From the NCBI GenBank assembly GCA_005883575.1, contig VBFH01000027.1, positions 1-64,000 on the forward strand: DNA of 64,000 bases, written 5' to 3'. Of this stretch, positions 1 to 7,324 are shown in pieces (the first letter of the stretch is position 1; the number at the start of each line of letters is the position of its first letter). Made by a program: the position numbers and the translations under genes. Below the pieces are notes generated by a model. It searched no databases. It was not told the origin of the DNA and saw only the letters and a list, made by a program, of their open reading frames with translations. The stretch is from Chloroflexota bacterium (GTDB lineage: Bacteria; Chloroflexota; Dormibacteria; Dormibacterales; Dormibacteraceae).

Positions 1-160
1 TGACGAGGCAGAAAGAGTCCCAGCGGCGCGTGCGCCACGTCTCGGCGACGCGGCCCGCCTCGAGGATCACGTGCTCCACGCCCGCCTGCTTCAGAAACCA
101 GCTGGTGGCGAGCCCGGCCTGGCCAGCGCCGATGATCGCAACCCCGACCGACTCGGTCAT
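1..160 (-). CDS. FAD-dependent monooxygenase, N-terminal fragment (cut by window edge)
   Basis: Read from an ATG at 160 towards the window start, about 53 codons are visible and the gene continues outside. The protein opens with a Rossmann dinucleotide motif, GAGQAG at residues 11-16 (GxGxxG), and then a segment ending in an ETWR-type sequence. This is the usual N-terminus of flavin-containing or Baeyer-Villiger monooxygenases that bind FAD and then NADPH. The substrate cannot be inferred from this fragment. No clear Shine-Dalgarno precedes the ATG, but the start puts the FAD motif at the normal distance from the N-terminus. Confidence 0.75.
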   Translation of the reverse strand, partial: MTESVGVAIIGAGQAGLATSWFLKQAGVEHVILEAGRVAETWRTRRWDSFCLV

Positions 161-757
161 CCAGGCGGGAATCTTAGTCGGAAGCTTTCACCTCCCCGGC
201 GTGCAGGGAGGGGGACACGGAGCCAAGCGCCGAACCCAGTGCCGCTCAGCGACGTCCGCGGCCGCATCGTGGAGTACCTCCTTGCGGTCTACGCGATGCT
301 CACCTCCGGCGGCGACCTGGTATTCGACTGGACGAACCCTGTCGCGCCGAGCTCGCAGGACGCCTTGGCCTGCTGTGATGCAAATGCGCTCTTGCCCTTC
401 ACCGCGACGACGAGGTCGCGATGGAGGTCGTCGGCGTCGACCTGAAACGGGACCAGGTGGGCGGTGCCTGCCCCTCGACCGCGATCACGCCTTCGCACCG
501 TTGCGCATCGAGACCATCGCGAACTTGCCGCCGGCGACCAAGCCCGTTCCCGGCGCTCGCCTCGTCATGACGACACGCTAATCGGACTTTGTGCGACCTC
601 CGAGGGAACCAAGGCCGACCTCAGCAATCCCGCCAGTCCATCGGAATTCAGATCGTCGCTCAGTCGAATGATCCAATCAGCGAGGTTTTCCCGCAATGCA
701 GGTAGACCAGGGATTGGTCCGGCAGCTATTCAGTGCCGGTCGTGCTTGGCCACCCTA
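161..757. other. Unassigned stretch of about 600 bp
   Basis: No open frame here looks like a recognisable protein on either strand. On the minus strand a frame at about 690-565 and, after a TGA at 565-567, continuing to 289 has protein-like composition: a segment with a LADWIIRLSDDL-type helix, then a VDADDLHRDLVVAVKGK segment. It lacks a convincing start and is interrupted. It could be a decayed gene or plain intergenic DNA. I see no tRNA, strong terminator or repeat in it. Confidence 0.3.
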
Positions 758-997
758 CTACTCAACCAGGTCACCTTCCGCCGGCTCGACTTTCACGCCC
801 TGGGATTCGAGAAACGCGACACCCTGATCCAGCTCCTCAGGCTCGCCTGAAACCTCGAGAAGCACCCACCCTTGATCTTTGGTCACGTCCGCGCGGCGGA
901 TGTTCGTCACGATCTCGAACTTGCGGCCGAGCTGATAGATCACGGGCTCCTTGACCAGGGCCGGGCCGAAGATCAGCCTGAGCCTTCGTCGCGCCAT
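758..997 (-). CDS. NIL domain protein, 79 aa
   Basis: A small single-domain protein of about 75-80 residues matching the NIL fold, a ferredoxin-like domain. The family is best known as the C-terminal substrate-sensing domain of methionine ABC transporter ATPases and from stand-alone proteins in sulfur amino acid operons. The visible pattern is a basic N-terminus, LIFGPALVKEPVIYQLG, then two beta-alpha-beta units. The ATG at 997 lies 10 bp after the CysO-like gene stop, so it is the last gene of the threonine synthase-sulfur carrier-NIL unit. NIL proteins next to sulfur carriers are proposed to take part in homocysteine formation. That role is inferred from family and context, not from catalytic residues. 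Confidence 0.75.
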   Translation of the reverse strand: MARRRLRLIFGPALVKEPVIYQLGRKFEIVTNIRRADVTKDQGWVLLEVSGEPEELDQGVAFLESQGVKVEPAEGDLVE

Positions 998-1007
998 CGG
1001 CGCGAGT

Positions 1008-1283
1008 TTAAGTGCCGCCGGCTACCGCCGGCACGATCGAGATCTCGTCCATGTCTCCGACCTTCGCCTGCAAGCCAGAGCCCAGGCGCACGTCCTCGTC
1101 GTTCAGGTACACGTTCACGAACTGGCGGAGATCACCGTTCTCGTCGAGCAGTCGGTCGCGAAAGCCCGGATAGCGTGCGTCCAGAGCCTCGATCGCGGAG
1201 GCAAGGTCGTGGGCTTCGACGTCGACCGTGACCTCTCCGTCGGAGAGCCTGCGCAGCGGCCCCGGGATTCGAAACTGGGCCAT
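1008..1283 (-). CDS. CysO/MoaD-type ubiquitin-like sulfur carrier protein, 91 aa
   Basis: A beta-grasp sulfur carrier of normal length. The C-terminal half (FVNVYLNDEDVR, then DEISIVPAVAGG) closely resembles mycobacterial CysO, whose C-terminal Gly-Gly is thiocarboxylated and donates sulfur to an activated amino acid on a PLP enzyme. Here the reading frame adds one residue after the diglycine and ends AVAGGT, so the active tail would have to be exposed by a protease, as JAMM-type peptidases do for some carriers. The gene starts 2 bp after the threonine synthase-like stop, which ties carrier and PLP enzyme together in expression. No MoeB/ThiF activating enzyme is present in the window. Confidence 0.85.
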   Translation of the reverse strand: MAQFRIPGPLRRLSDGEVTVDVEAHDLASAIEALDARYPGFRDRLLDENGDLRQFVNVYLNDEDVRLGSGLQAKVGDMDEISIVPAVAGGT

Positions 1284-1285
1284 AC

Positions 1286-2524
1286 CTAGATAGTCACCTT
1301 TTCGCGAAACGACTTCATGGTCGGTTCTATCTCCACTCGCCGCGCGTGGCCGTTCGCCGAGGCGAGCACGTCCGCGGTCTTCAGGCCATGCCCCGTCACG
1401 TAGGCGACCACCACCTCGTCGCCCCTCCAGCGTCCGGCTCGTGCGAGCTTGGCGAGGACACCGATCGTGACCCCGCCCGCGGTCTCGGTGAAGATACCCT
1501 CGGTCCGAGCGAGCAGGCGCATCGCGTCCACGATCTCGTCTTCGGTCACAGCCTCTACCACGCCGCCCGTATCACGCGCGATCCGGTTGACGTACACCCC
1601 GTCCGACGGATTCCCGATCGCGATCGAGCGCGCGATGGTGTCCGGTTTGACGGGCAGGACGCGGTCTGGCGTATCGGAGTGAAACGCGTTGTAGACCGGC
1701 GCGCAACCCAGGGCCTGTGCTCCCGTGAAAGCTGGGACGCGGTCGCCGCGAACCAGCCCGAACTCGAGGAGCTCACCCGCGGCCTGCCGGTGGCGGACGA
1801 ACTGGCAACCGCTCGCGATCGGGATGATGATCTCGTCGGGTAGCTCCCAGCCCAGCTGTTCGGCGGTCTCGAACGTGAGCGTCTTCGAGCCCTCTGCGTA
1901 GAAGGGCCTGATGTTGATGTTGCAAAACGCCCACGGCGTCGACTCGATCAGCTGGCTGCACAAACGGTTGACGTCGTCGTAGTTCCCACGCACCGCGACG
2001 ACGTTGGGGTCGAACACGCTGATGCTTGCCACCTTGGCTGGTTCGAGGTCGACAGGGATGAAGACAAAGCACTCGAGACCGGCACGAGCCGCGTATGCCG
2101 CGACCGCGTTCGCGAGGTTGCCCGTGGACGCGCATGCGATCGTCTCGAAACCGTGGGCCCGCGCCCAGCTGATCGCCACCGACACGACCCGATCTTTGAA
2201 CGAGTTGGTCGGGTTCATGCTGTCGTTCTTCAGGTAGAGGTTGCGCAGTCCGAGCTCGGCGCCCAAACGATCTGCCTTGACCAGCGGGGTCAAACCTTCA
2301 CCGAGGGTGACGACGTTGACCGAGTCCTCGATGGGCAGCAGATCGCGATACCGCCACATGGACTTCGGTCCCTGCTCGATGCGCTCGCGGCTGACCACCT
2401 TCTTGAGCGCGGCCCGGTCGTAGACCGCATCGAGCGGGCCGAAGCACATCTCGCAGACGTGAGTCGCCTGGAGCTCGTACTCCGCGCCGCACTCGCGACA
2501 GCGCAGCCCGATGACCTTGGGCAC
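1286..2524 (-). CDS. thrC: Threonine synthase family PLP enzyme with N-terminal zinc ribbon, 412 aa
   Basis: Threonine synthase converts O-phosphohomoserine to threonine with PLP. The protein starts with a rubredoxin-like zinc ribbon (Cys9, Cys12, Cys24, Cys27). The PLP fold follows, with the Schiff-base lysine in NSFKDR at about residue 110 and the phosphate-binding segment ASTGNLANAVAA. The start is a GTG at 2524 and the length is normal for the class with a zinc ribbon. It is followed after 2 bp by a CysO-like carrier and then a NIL protein. Because CysM in mycobacteria uses O-phosphoserine plus CysO thiocarboxylate, this copy could equally act as an O-phosphohomoserine-dependent homocysteine synthase. 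The family assignment is firm; the exact reaction is open. Confidence 0.88.
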   Translation of the reverse strand: MPKVIGLRCRECGAEYELQATHVCEMCFGPLDAVYDRAALKKVVSRERIEQGPKSMWRYRDLLPIEDSVNVVTLGEGLTPLVKADRLGAELGLRNLYLKNDSMNPTNSFKDRVVSVAISWARAHGFETIACASTGNLANAVAAYAARAGLECFVFIPVDLEPAKVASISVFDPNVVAVRGNYDDVNRLCSQLIESTPWAFCNINIRPFYAEGSKTLTFETAEQLGWELPDEIIIPIASGCQFVRHRQAAGELLEFGLVRGDRVPAFTGAQALGCAPVYNAFHSDTPDRVLPVKPDTIARSIAIGNPSDGVYVNRIARDTGGVVEAVTEDEIVDAMRLLARTEGIFTETAGGVTIGVLAKLARAGRWRGDEVVVAYVTGHGLKTADVLASANGHARRVEIEPTMKSFREKVTI

Positions 2525-2534
2525 GCGGCTCAGT

Positions 2535-3245
2535 TTAGAGAGCCGCTATGTGCAGCCACCATTCGAACGTCTCACCGGGCGCGAGCAGCGGCGGGGGCAC
2601 CGACGCATCTGGCCGATCGCCGCCGCCTGTCGCGGGTTCGATCGCGAGCTGCCGGTAGCCGCCTAGGTCGCCGTTGCACACCCAGATCGCCACGTATGGC
2701 GTGAGCCCGGCGTCCCAGCTCATCTCGACGTTCGCACCGGAGGTCCATCGCATACGGACCCGGTCGACCGAGGCTTTGGGGAGGAAGAACTTCGCGCTCG
2801 CACCTTCCGCAGGGTGCCGCACGGGCGCGTCGATCTCCATACCCGGCTCGAATCGAAAGAGCGGGTGCGCGCACCAGTACGCGAGCTGCGGCTCGAGGCC
2901 GGCGTTCCTGTAGCGATACGTCACCCTGACCGCGTCGCCGAGACGGATCCGGCGCTCCAGCTCCCAGGGCAGCAGCCTGCCTCGACAGCTCATCAGCCCG
3001 GCGTCATGCACGTCCCACGGCAGCCGCCACGCCTCGCCGTGGTCGGGAAGAGTGTCGGTCGCCTCGACGTTCGGCACCATCTCATCCCAGCCCCACGCAC
3101 CGCTCTCGACAAAGCTTTTCGCGGTAGGCTGGTCGACTCCGATGCCCTGGTCCAGGATCTCCTCGCCGTCGAGGCGGAGCGACGTGATGCGGCCTCCGCG
3201 CTCGGGTCGGATATCCATCTCCCAGCGCTTCGAAACCAGCTTCAT
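2535..3245 (-). CDS. Aldose 1-epimerase (galactose mutarotase-like) family protein, 236 aa
   Basis: A beta-sandwich aldose epimerase-like protein, with DIRPERGGRITSLRLDGEE near the N-terminus, GAWGWDEMVPN around residue 55 and a C-terminal FEWWLHIAAL. Such proteins interconvert sugar anomers or bind modified hexoses. Many short members have unknown substrates, and the classical catalytic His pair is not obvious here. The frame stays open upstream to 3410, but the ATG at 3245 fits the family N-terminus and leaves a 10 bp gap to the divergent phosphoesterase gene. It ends 10 bp before the threonine synthase-like GTG, so it probably heads that operon. Confidence 0.7.
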   Translation of the reverse strand: MKLVSKRWEMDIRPERGGRITSLRLDGEEILDQGIGVDQPTAKSFVESGAWGWDEMVPNVEATDTLPDHGEAWRLPWDVHDAGLMSCRGRLLPWELERRIRLGDAVRVTYRYRNAGLEPQLAYWCAHPLFRFEPGMEIDAPVRHPAEGASAKFFLPKASVDRVRMRWTSGANVEMSWDAGLTPYVAIWVCNGDLGGYRQLAIEPATGGGDRPDASVPPPLLAPGETFEWWLHIAAL

Positions 3246-3255
3246 CGCCGCGCCG

Positions 3256-4119
3256 ATGCTAGCGGTCGTGATCGCGGCTGCTTGCGGGCCCGCGTCGGCG
3301 GTCCGGATGCACCGGAGCCCCACCCCGCTCGCCGCGATCCAGACCTCGCCCGCACCCAGCGCCGAACCCTCGCCAACTCCGGCGCCGTCGCATGTGTTCG
3401 TGATCGTCATGGAAAACCGCTCGTACAGCCAGGCGCTGGCCGGGCGCTACACATCGCAGCTGGCCAGGCGGTACGGCCTCGCCACCAACTACCACGGCAT
3501 CACGCATCCGAGCCTGCCGAACTACCTGGCGATGACGTCCGGCAGCACGTGGGGGGTCACCGACGACGGATTTCACGATTTGCCCGCGGGCGGACTGGGT
3601 GCGGAGCTCACCAAGGCAAGCGTTTCCTGGCGCGCCTACATGGAGGGCATGAGCAACGGCTGCTTTCGCAGCGGATACCCGTACGCCCTCAAGCACAACC
3701 CTTTCGCCTATTACGGGAGCGCCTGCCCACCAGAGGTCGTTCCCTTCACCAAGTTTGCGGGCGACCTGACGGGTGATATCCCGCGCTTCGTGTGGATCAC
3801 GCCCGGCCTTTGCAACGACGGCCACGACTGTTCGACGTCAGTCGCCGACGGATGGCTGGCGAAGACGGTGCCGACGATCCTGGCCACCACGGCATGGAAG
3901 GATGGCGGCGTGCTGTTCGTCACCTGGGACGAGGGAGAGGACAGCACCAACTCGGTGCTGACGCTGGTCATCCAACCCGACGCATTGGCGCGCACGAGCA
4001 AAGTGGCATACAACCACTACTCGCTGCTCGCCGCGATCGAGGACCGGCTCGGCGTGCCGCGCCTGGGCGAGGCCGCAAATGCGCAGCCCATGACGGACCT
4101 GATGCCCGCGCCTAGCTGA
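3256..4119 (+). CDS. Exported phosphoesterase (AcpA/phospholipase C family), 287 aa
   Basis: A phosphoesterase-family (PF04185-type) protein that cleaves phosphate mono- or diesters outside the membrane. The core begins HVFVIVMENRSYSQ, the usual family motif with the metal-binding Glu-Asn. ITHPSLPNYLAMTSG and FVTWDEGEDS follow with further metal ligands. The chosen ATG gives a hydrophobic N-terminus, MLAVVIAAACGPASA, which could be a weak lipobox, and then a Pro/Ser-rich linker before the catalytic domain. The frame is open further upstream, but that would overlap the divergent epimerase. The 3' end overlaps the convergent menC-like gene by 8 bp. Confidence 0.82.
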   Translation: MLAVVIAAACGPASAVRMHRSPTPLAAIQTSPAPSAEPSPTPAPSHVFVIVMENRSYSQALAGRYTSQLARRYGLATNYHGITHPSLPNYLAMTSGSTWGVTDDGFHDLPAGGLGAELTKASVSWRAYMEGMSNGCFRSGYPYALKHNPFAYYGSACPPEVVPFTKFAGDLTGDIPRFVWITPGLCNDGHDCSTSVADGWLAKTVPTILATTAWKDGGVLFVTWDEGEDSTNSVLTLVIQPDALARTSKVAYNHYSLLAAIEDRLGVPRLGEAANAQPMTDLMPAPS

Positions 4120-5233
4120 CGGTCCGAATCCCGGCGCGGCCCACCGTGCCCTGCCAGTGCGTGATCGAATCGACGAATTCCTCATCGACGTTCACCCCGA
4201 GGCCAGGGCCGGCCGGTACCTTCAATCGGCCATCGCGAAGCACGAAGGGCTCCGTGATGTCGCGGTGGAAGTAGCGGTTTGACGCGGAAGTGTCACCAGG
4301 CAGTGTGAAGTTCGGCATCGCCGCCATGGCCACGTTGCCCGCCCGCCCGATGCCGGTCTCGAGCATCCCGCCCATCCACACCGGCAGGCCGCGTGCTGCG
4401 CACAGGTCGTGGATCCTGCGCGCCTCCAGATAGCCGCCGACGCGCCCTGGCTTGAGGTTGATGATCCGGCACGCGCCCAGCTCGATCGCGTCGCTGGCCG
4501 CCTGCAAGGAATGGATCGACTCGTCGAGGCAGATCGGCGTGCGAACGGTCTTCGCCAGCTCTGCGTGGGCGAGCACCTGCTCCTCGGGCATGGGCTGCTC
4601 GATGAGCAGCAAGGCGAAGGGATCGAGCTTCGCCAGGTGCGTGGCGTCGGCCAGCGTGTAGGCGGTGTTGGCGTCGACCTGCAGCGGGATGTCGCCAAAA
4701 CGCTCGCGCACCGCGCGCACGGGCTCGACATCCCATCCCGGTTTGATCTTGAGCTTGATCCGGCGATAGCCCTGGTCGAGGTACCCGCCCACGGTGCTCA
4801 ACAGCGCGGCGATCGACGGCTGGATCCCGACCGACACCCCACAGTCGACCTCGTCTCGCACGGCGCCGAAGAAGCGCGCGAACGACTGGCCCTGGTCGCG
4901 GAGCTCCGCGTCCAGCACCGCCATCTCGACCGCCGCCTTCGCCATCTGGTGCCCGTGCACCGGGCGCAGGAGCTTGGAGACTTCGCCGGTCGTGAGCGCA
5001 CGGTCCAGCAGCCTCGGGATCAGGTGATGGATCAACACGTGCTGCGCGCCGTTCACGTACTCGGGCGAGTACGTCGGCTCTTCGCCGACGACGCATTCTC
5101 CCCAGCCGTCGCCTGCGTCCGTGACCGCCTTGAGCAGGAGGACGTCGCGCTCGGTCTGCACACCGAACGACGTCTCAAAAGGCGCGACCAGCGGAAGTCT
5201 GATCCGCCGCAGCTCGACCGCCTGCAACTTCAT
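4112..5233 (-). CDS. menC: o-Succinylbenzoate synthase / N-acylamino acid racemase family (enolase superfamily), 373 aa
   Basis: An enolase-superfamily enzyme of the MenC/N-acylamino acid racemase group. It has the capping N-terminal domain and a barrel with the catalytic lysine cluster KLKIK at about 160-164. Metal ligands are Asp187 (VDANTAY), Glu212 (IEQP) and Asp237 (CLDES), and the second catalytic Lys is about 261 (NLKPGRVGG). Family members make o-succinylbenzoate for menaquinone or racemise N-succinyl amino acids, and sequence alone does not separate these well. The ATG at 5233 overlaps the aldo/keto reductase stop by 4 bp, so this is the last gene of the aromatic supraoperon. Other men genes are not in the window. 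Confidence 0.82.
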   Translation of the reverse strand: MKLQAVELRRIRLPLVAPFETSFGVQTERDVLLLKAVTDAGDGWGECVVGEEPTYSPEYVNGAQHVLIHHLIPRLLDRALTTGEVSKLLRPVHGHQMAKAAVEMAVLDAELRDQGQSFARFFGAVRDEVDCGVSVGIQPSIAALLSTVGGYLDQGYRRIKLKIKPGWDVEPVRAVRERFGDIPLQVDANTAYTLADATHLAKLDPFALLLIEQPMPEEQVLAHAELAKTVRTPICLDESIHSLQAASDAIELGACRIINLKPGRVGGYLEARRIHDLCAARGLPVWMGGMLETGIGRAGNVAMAAMPNFTLPGDTSASNRYFHRDITEPFVLRDGRLKVPAGPGLGVNVDEEFVDSITHWQGTVGRAGIRTVS

Positions 5234-6126
5234 CCTGCCAGCGTATCCAGTCGCCTCACGTCGTCGGCGGTCAGATCGATGTCGGCGGCGGCGGCATTTT
5301 CCTCCACCTGCTTGACGTGTGACGCACCGGGTATCGCGACCACGTTCGGCTTCTGGACCAGCCACGCGAGCGCGATCTGCGCCGCCGTCGCCTGGTGCGC
5401 TGATGCGATCTCACGCAGCGCCGCCACGAGCGGTTCGCGGCCCGCACGCGCCTCGGCGCTGAAATCTCCTCGGAAGCGCCGGAAGTTGGTTGGCGACGAA
5501 GACTGATAATTGCCCGAGAGCGCGCCCTGTCCAAGCGGGCTGTAGGCGATGACGATTCGGCCCTCCCGCTGGGCCCACGGCAGGAGCTCGCGCTCCGGCT
5601 CGCGATGGGCCAGGCTGAACCGCACCTGGTTGGAGAGAACCCGTCCGCCGTACGCGCGCTCGCACTTCTGCCAGGCCGCGAGGCTGTGATTGCTCACGCC
5701 CACGTGCCGCACGAGGCCTTCCTCGACCAGTTTGCGGAAACGTGGCATCGTCGCGTTGGGCGGAAAGAGCGGGCTCGGCCAGTGCTGCTGGTAGAGATCG
5801 ATCTGCTCGACGTCCAGCCTGCGCGCGCTCGCCCGCGCCCGGCGCCGGGTCATGAATGGCAGCCCGACCGGAAATAGTTTGGTGGCGAGAAATACACTTT
5901 CCCGCCGGCCCCGAATCGATCCGCCGACGATTCGTTCCGAGCGGCCCAAGCCATAGACCTCGGCGGTGTCGATCAGGTTGATGCCGAGCTCGAGGGCGCG
6001 GCGCACGATCTCGCCCGCGACCCTTGTGCTGTATTCGCGCCCATAGCCCCACTCGGTCGAGCCGAACTGCCAGGTGCCGAGCCCGATCACGGACAAGCGC
6101 GCGCCGCCGACCTCGGCGTACCTCAC
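5230..6126 (-). CDS. Aldo/keto reductase, 298 aa
   Basis: An NADPH-dependent (alpha/beta)8 aldo/keto reductase. The catalytic tetrad is visible as Asp53 and Tyr58 (LIDTAEVYG), Lys83 (ATKLFP) and His115 (QQHWPS). IPGASHVKQVEEN near the C-terminus is the usual NADP-binding end. The substrate is unknown. I chose the GTG at 6126 because it gives a normal N-terminus (VRYAEVGG) and makes a GTGA overlap with the NUDIX gene stop, the junction type used throughout this operon. The frame also stays open upstream inside the neighbour. Confidence 0.88.
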   Translation of the reverse strand: MRYAEVGGARLSVIGLGTWQFGSTEWGYGREYSTRVAGEIVRRALELGINLIDTAEVYGLGRSERIVGGSIRGRRESVFLATKLFPVGLPFMTRRRARASARRLDVEQIDLYQQHWPSPLFPPNATMPRFRKLVEEGLVRHVGVSNHSLAAWQKCERAYGGRVLSNQVRFSLAHREPERELLPWAQREGRIVIAYSPLGQGALSGNYQSSSPTNFRRFRGDFSAEARAGREPLVAALREIASAHQATAAQIALAWLVQKPNVVAIPGASHVKQVEENAAAADIDLTADDVRRLDTLAG

Positions 6127-6722
6127 GATTCGCCCGATGCGAGGCGCTCGTACACGATCTGCGACCACGACTCCATGGCCAGGAAGTACATGCGCATCTC
6201 TTCCAGCGTGAGGAGCTCACCGGCGAGCTTGTCGGTTTCGCGGATGCGGATGTTCGGCGTGTCGCCCTCGACGAGAAAAACGACGCCCAGGTGCACCTTC
6301 GACACCGGGGACGAGTCTTCGTTGAGGAAGCCCAGCAGCGTGGCCTCGAACCGGCCGTCGTACACAACCTCTTCCTGCCACTCTCTCTTCAGGCCGTCGA
6401 GGATCGGATCGCCGGCGTCCAGGTCGCCCGGGTTGATGTGGCCGCCCACTCCCAGGGAGTACTGCTTGCGCAGCCGTCTCTCCGACGACGCACGCAGGCG
6501 ATGCGTCAGCAAGTAGCGTCCGCCGTGCCGGAAAACGACGTAGGGGATGATTTGCTGGAAGCTGGGGTCGTTCTCAACCTCGGCCCGCGGCTTGAAGAAG
6601 TGACGCTCGCGGATCACCGACTGATGGCGGTCGAGATTCTCCGTAACAAAACCGTGCCACGCGCCGTCGGGAAACATGTCCTCGCTGCGGACGCAGAGCA
6701 CTTCCTCGGCGGCGGCTCTCAT
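6123..6722 (-). CDS. NUDIX-domain protein, 199 aa
   Basis: A NUDIX fold protein, probably hydrolysing a nucleoside-diphosphate-linked compound. The box is recognisable around residues 93-118 (GGHINPGD, an insertion, then REWQEEV) with the catalytic REx2EE glutamates at 113-118. An unusual stretch of about nine residues separates the glycine and the RE motif. A domain of about 60 residues rich in charged residues precedes it. The gene overlaps the B3/B4 gene by 4 bp (ATGA) and the aldo/keto reductase by 4 bp. The substrate is unknown, and its place inside an aromatic operon may only reflect co-expression. Confidence 0.8.
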   Translation of the reverse strand: MRAAAEEVLCVRSEDMFPDGAWHGFVTENLDRHQSVIRERHFFKPRAEVENDPSFQQIIPYVVFRHGGRYLLTHRLRASSERRLRKQYSLGVGGHINPGDLDAGDPILDGLKREWQEEVVYDGRFEATLLGFLNEDSSPVSKVHLGVVFLVEGDTPNIRIRETDKLAGELLTLEEMRMYFLAMESWSQIVYERLASGES

Positions 6723-7324
6723 GTCGGAAGCATGCGGACGAGGCCGCGGCCGAACACCGCGATCAACTCCGCGGTGCGATCGATCTCATCGTCGCCGATG
6801 GGCAGGAAGTAGATCCATCCCGCGCGTTCGGTGGATGTGGTGATCATGGTTCGGGCCGAGTCGGCGCTTGGGTTGCCACACGGACCATCGCCATCGGCGA
6901 CGCAGATCCGGCCCTCGATGTTGACCCGCTCCTTGCCGATGCCATCGTAACCCTCGCCTTTCTTGCCGAGCCGGACGACGAGCTCCTCGCCCTTCACCTT
7001 GTCCAGGTCGTAGAGACCTACCGGCACCTGTAGCTGCACCGAGAGGGTGTTGGCCACATCGACCAGCGAGTTTATGCGCGGCAGCGGCTCGCCCTTTTTC
7101 ATGCGCCGCAAGAGCGCTTCAGAAGACGGACGCATGCGCGTCGGGTCGGTGCCGAAACGCCGGTACAGCTCGCGCGCACGGTCGATCGGCCCGACCTCAC
7201 CCGACCGCACAGCCTGCATCGCGCGCTTGACCTCGAGTGCGAAGTCCTCACGCGGTGGCGTGACCTCCAGCTCGTACAGCTCGAGCGCGATGAGCTCGAC
7301 CGGAATCTCGCAGCGGACCTTCAC
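6719..7324 (-). CDS. Free-standing B3/B4 tRNA-binding/editing domain protein, 201 aa
   Basis: It resembles the stand-alone B3/B4 domain family (COG3382 type), related to the editing domain of the phenylalanyl-tRNA synthetase beta chain, which hydrolyses Tyr-tRNA(Phe). Visible segments are INSLVDVANTLSVQLQVPVG, GLYDLDKVKGE and a C-terminal MITTSTERAGWIYFLP, which match the B3/B4 core. I start it at the GTG at 7324, which gives a GTGA overlap with the aroA stop; the longer frame would run into aroA. Sitting between aroA and the NUDIX gene in an operon that makes Tyr, Phe and Trp, it may act as a trans-editing factor. That function is inference. Confidence 0.75.
   Translation of the reverse strand: MKVRCEIPVELIALELYELEVTPPREDFALEVKRAMQAVRSGEVGPIDRARELYRRFGTDPTRMRPSSEALLRRMKKGEPLPRINSLVDVANTLSVQLQVPVGLYDLDKVKGEELVVRLGKKGEGYDGIGKERVNIEGRICVADGDGPCGNPSADSARTMITTSTERAGWIYFLPIGDDEIDRTAELIAVFGRGLVRMLPT

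Noticed and set aside
4112-5365. Longer start for the menC-like gene upstream to 5365
   Set aside because: The added residues overlap the aldo/keto reductase gene and are Arg/Gly-rich without family similarity; ATG 5233 gives the standard N-terminus.
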